A stretch of DNA of 8,849 nucleotides from contig DATFXR010000608.1 of the NCBI GenBank assembly GCA_035315685.1, positions 1-8,849 on the forward strand, read 5' to 3'. This document shows, piece by piece, positions 6,669 to 8,849 of the stretch; position 1 is the first letter of the stretch, and every line of letters begins with the position of its first letter. The notes beneath the pieces are model-generated. The model worked only from the letters and a program-made list of their open reading frames with translations. It did no database searches and was not told where the DNA came from. The stretch is from QHWK01 sp035315685 (lineage in GTDB: Bacteria > Acidobacteriota > Vicinamibacteria > Vicinamibacterales > CAVVIG01). The position numbers and the translations under genes are program-made.

Positions 6669-8618
6669 TCAGGGAAGATCTTCTGGACCGCAAATCACGC
6701 CTTGGATTGCAGAAGCCGCGACAACATAAGGGTTTGCAAGATATGCGTCTCCGTCGCCCATCCGCCCCGGCATATTTCGGTTTGTTGCTGAAATTGCCAC
6801 TTGACCTTTCTGAGGGCCACCGGGGCCGGCGTTGATGCACGCCCCGCAGCCGGGCTCTTCGATCACCTGGACGCCCGCTGCGAGCAGCACTTCGTGAATG
6901 CCTTGCCGCTTTGCTTCTTCGCGTACTCTCTCGGAACCATATTGAATGAAAGTAGGAATTCGAACTTTCTTTCCCGTGAGCACACGGGCGTACATCGCGA
7001 TCGACGTCATGTCGCCGGCTGTGCACGATCCCGCGTACGCAATATCCACGGGCGTGCCCCGTAATTCTTCGAGCAACAAACCGTTGCCAGGATGTCCCGG
7101 CGCGGCCACAAGGGTTTGAATGGATCCCAAGTCGAGATGGATCGTGTGACTGGGCTCGGAAGCCGAATCGGGATAGACCAGCGTGGATTCTACCTCGGGC
7201 CGCGTGAGGTTCCGGCGCTTGACAAGATAGTCAATCATGGGTTCCGTCGGCTCCATGATGGCCGTGAGTGCGTTACATTCGACGGCCATATTGGAAAGGA
7301 CCGCCTGTTCTTCAAACGAAAGCGTTCCCAGCCCGCTGCCCGTGAATTCCATCACTCTGCCAGTAAAAGTACCTTTGAGCTTGCCCTCGCGGGCGAGGTG
7401 AAGAATGACATCCTTGCCGGTGCAGGACGGCTTCAGGGCGCCTTCAAGCACGATTCGCACAGTCTCGGGCGTTCGTCCTGCGACTTCGTTATGCTCCCAG
7501 ATGCACGCAATCTCCGTGTTACCGATCCCGTAGGCGAGACAATTCAGCGCGCCCGCCGAGCACGTATGTGAATCGGTGCCGAGTACCACCTGGCCCGGCA
7601 GAGCGATCTCTTCGCGCATGACCGTGTGACAGATTCCCGTGCTTCCTCCAGACGCCGTCGCGTGGAACTGTATGCCAAGCGTTTCTGCAATCCGCTTTTG
7701 TCCTTCGCGGAGATCGCGAACTCCCGTAAGCGCCTCGGCTGAGACGCCCGGAACGTTCGCTGCCAACGTCAGATGATCGGGAAACGCGTGAATCGAAGCC
7801 GGATTTTTCACGACGGGCGGACGTCCCAAGGCGGCCCGCACCATCGCTTCTGCAGGCGCTGTCGTGTAGTCGTGGGAGAAACCGACGTCCACGTGAATGA
7901 AACCGGCATCGCCGGGCTTCACTGCGCCCTGTTGGGTTCGCATGTGCCGCGCCAGGATTTTTTCGGCGATCGTCATCGGCCGTGGTGACGTATTGACTGG
8001 GGAATCTTTCTCGACGCCCTGAGCGCGGGCCTGCATAAATCGGAACAATCCGCCGTATCGGACGACGCGCTTCGAAAGATCATCAAACGAGACAATAAGT
8101 GCGTCTACGTTGACGCGCTCGTGAACGGCAAGGCGCTTCGCCAGCGCGAGGTCCGTCACTGGAAACATCCCGTTGTTGATGAGGTTCTGTCGGTGGATAG
8201 GCGCCATGCTTGGCGCAAACACAATTCCTATTCCCGCATAAAGCAATGCCAGAGCCGCCACTTCGCGCGAAGAGCCTTCGCCCCAGCCCTCGCCCGCCAG
8301 AATCATGCCGAAGCCGCCGTTGCGGATATCGCCCGGCGGCACCATCGCGCCGTTGCCTAACGATCGCAATACGAGGGTTCCAAGCCGGTCGTCGTAGTAG
8401 TAACAGTCGGGATTGGCTTTGATGATCGCGTCCGTCGAAACGTGCGAGTAGAGTTCGGCGACCGCGGGAGCTGGGTTCAGTTCTTCGCCACGAAATTGTC
8501 GCTTCAGGAGATCAGAATCGGACGTCAGATAAAGCGCCTTGCCCCGAAGTTGAATCGATTCGACCAGACCGTCCGCTATAAGGAAGAGATCGACGTTCCC
8601 GACGTTCCGGACGCTCAT
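6669..8618 (-). CDS. Fused aconitase-superfamily hydro-lyase, swivel domain first (LeuD-LeuC order)
   Basis: This 649-aa protein is a [4Fe-4S] dehydratase of the aconitase/isopropylmalate isomerase superfamily, expected to isomerise or hydrate a small hydroxy-acid in the cytoplasm. Residues about 25-200 are the swivel (LeuD-like) domain, with STDAI (61-65) and the substrate-binding GSSRE loop (115-119). A linker rich in Ser/Pro/Thr (about 203-215) leads to the catalytic domains, starting MTIAEKILARH (215-225). These hold GTDSHT (347-352) and the three cluster cysteines Cys532 (AGSCTAGD), Cys591 and Cys594 (PGCGACINAGPG), followed by SATNRNMPGRMG. Usual aconitases and homoaconitases have the swivel last; AcnB has it before the catalytic domains, but behind a HEAT-like domain that is absent here. 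ATG 8618 is the furthest possible start because TAA precedes it three codons upstream; no Shine-Dalgarno is visible. Substrate is not assignable: 3-isopropylmalate, homocitrate, citrate or a dimethylmalate-like acid are all open. No leucine or lysine pathway gene lies beside it. Confidence 0.9.
   Translation of the reverse strand: MSVRNVGNVDLFLIADGLVESIQLRGKALYLTSDSDLLKRQFRGEELNPAPAVAELYSHVSTDAIIKANPDCYYYDDRLGTLVLRSLGNGAMVPPGDIRNGGFGMILAGEGWGEGSSREVAALALLYAGIGIVFAPSMAPIHRQNLINNGMFPVTDLALAKRLAVHERVNVDALIVSFDDLSKRVVRYGGLFRFMQARAQGVEKDSPVNTSPRPMTIAEKILARHMRTQQGAVKPGDAGFIHVDVGFSHDYTTAPAEAMVRAALGRPPVVKNPASIHAFPDHLTLAANVPGVSAEALTGVRDLREGQKRIAETLGIQFHATASGGSTGICHTVMREEIALPGQVVLGTDSHTCSAGALNCLAYGIGNTEIACIWEHNEVAGRTPETVRIVLEGALKPSCTGKDVILHLAREGKLKGTFTGRVMEFTGSGLGTLSFEEQAVLSNMAVECNALTAIMEPTEPMIDYLVKRRNLTRPEVESTLVYPDSASEPSHTIHLDLGSIQTLVAAPGHPGNGLLLEELRGTPVDIAYAGSCTAGDMTSIAMYARVLTGKKVRIPTFIQYGSERVREEAKRQGIHEVLLAAGVQVIEEPGCGACINAGPGGPQKGQVAISATNRNMPGRMGDGDAYLANPYVVAASAIQGVICGPEDLP
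8591..8608. repeat. Exact 9-bp tandem duplication within the start of the hydro-lyase gene
   Basis: CGACGTTCC occurs twice back to back. On the minus strand it encodes the repeated Asn-Val of RNVGNVD (residues 4-10). It is in frame and harmless, probably a small slippage product in a variable N-terminal tail. Confidence 0.5.
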
Positions 8619-8664
8619 AAACCGATGTTAGCAGGTGGGCGTTGGTGACGCAGGCTTCCTGGCA

Positions 8665-8684
8665 TGTCAGCGGTTGGTCTGACA
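8665..8684. promoter_or_regulatory. Perfect inverted repeat upstream of the hydro-lyase gene, candidate operator
   Basis: TGTCAG (8665-8670) and CTGACA (8679-8684) are perfect inverted repeats separated by 8 bp, giving a 20-bp dyad whose centre lies about 56 bp upstream of the hydro-lyase start. Size and spacing suit a dimeric helix-turn-helix regulator contacting two successive major grooves. The CTGACA half-site on the minus strand (8670-8665) also resembles a -35 box, but no -10 box stands at the usual distance. It could instead form an RNA hairpin in a long leader. No regulator gene is visible in the window. Confidence 0.35.
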
Positions 8685-8761
8685 GGTGCATCGGACTTGG
8701 AGCGTAGGACGGACAGCAACGAGTAAGGTTCGGAGTGAATCGGGTTGGCTTTAGAGCGTGA

Positions 8762-8791
8762 AACTCCACTCCTGGGAACTCCAGTCCAGGA
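8762..8791. repeat. Imperfect 15-bp tandem repeat in the hydro-lyase upstream region
   Basis: Two adjacent 15-bp units, 8762-8776 and 8777-8791, share AACTCCA, then differ at only three positions (12 of 15 identical). A partial third resemblance, TTCCAGTCCGG, ends the window at 8849. The units lie outside any sure coding region. Function is unknown; two copies are too few to call an array. Confidence 0.4.
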
Positions 8792-8805
8792 ATCTGAAAG
8801 GCGCT

Positions 8806-8849
8806 TCAGTCCCGCCTTTGCAGCACCACTGCCATCTCTTCCAGTCCGG
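8806..8849 (-). CDS. Possible C-terminal end of a minus-strand gene running off the window
   Basis: Reading the minus strand inward from the window edge, one frame gives Gly-Leu-Glu-Glu-Met-Ala-Val-Val-Leu-Gln-Arg-Arg-Asp and then TGA at 8808-8806. The amphipathic, charged composition resembles the C-terminal helix of a cytoplasmic protein, and the orientation matches the hydro-lyase 187 bp downstream. Only 13 codons are visible, so this may be chance. No family can be named. Confidence 0.2.
   Translation of the reverse strand, partial: GLEEMAVVLQRRD

Noticed and set aside
8512..8769. 85-aa minus-strand open frame across the hydro-lyase start
   Set aside because: It overlaps the N-terminus of the well-supported hydro-lyase in another frame, has no domain, and lacks a ribosome-binding site.

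Overview
The window is GC-rich and has the gene content of an environmental Gram-negative bacterium, most likely an Acidobacteriota member of the Vicinamibacteria type. That placement is an inference from family knowledge. It rests on an Oar-like TonB-dependent receptor with an N-terminal carboxypeptidase-regulatory-like domain, exported hydrolases with clear signal peptides, and a transposase type I associate with such genomes. No rRNA, tRNA or CRISPR array was found.

Layout. (1) 48-2858, minus: a complete Oar-like TonB-dependent outer-membrane receptor. (2) 2859-2945: an 87-bp AT-richer divergent promoter region. (3) 2946-3992, plus: an exported, cysteine-rich alpha/beta hydrolase. (4) 4016-5425, plus: an exported metal-dependent amidohydrolase, 23 bp downstream and probably in the same operon. 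(5) 5494-6517, plus: a decayed IS transposase of the integrase-core (DDE) type. It is broken by three small indels (+1, -1, -2) that can be placed to within a few bases, and repairing them restores a 341-aa protein. (6) 6669-8618, minus: an intact 649-aa aconitase-superfamily hydro-lyase whose swivel (LeuD-like) domain comes before the catalytic (LeuC-like) domains, the reverse of ordinary aconitase. (7) 8619-8849: a non-coding leader with a perfect inverted repeat, a short imprecise tandem repeat and possibly the last 13 codons of another minus-strand gene.

How the genes may work together. The receptor, the alpha/beta hydrolase and the amidohydrolase form a plausible capture-and-cleave set: uptake across the outer membrane, then hydrolysis of an ester/amide and of a small cyclic or dipeptide-like amide in the periplasm. 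The substrate cannot be told from sequence. The fused hydro-lyase looks unrelated to that set: it lies beyond the IS remnant, points the opposite way, and parts of it have clearly lower GC. It may have arrived separately.

The most unusual object is the swivel-first fused aconitase-like enzyme. From memory, similar swivel-first fusions occur under generic 'aconitase family' names in other bacteria, so it is unusual and poorly characterised rather than demonstrably new. I see no convincing evidence for a wholly undescribed system.
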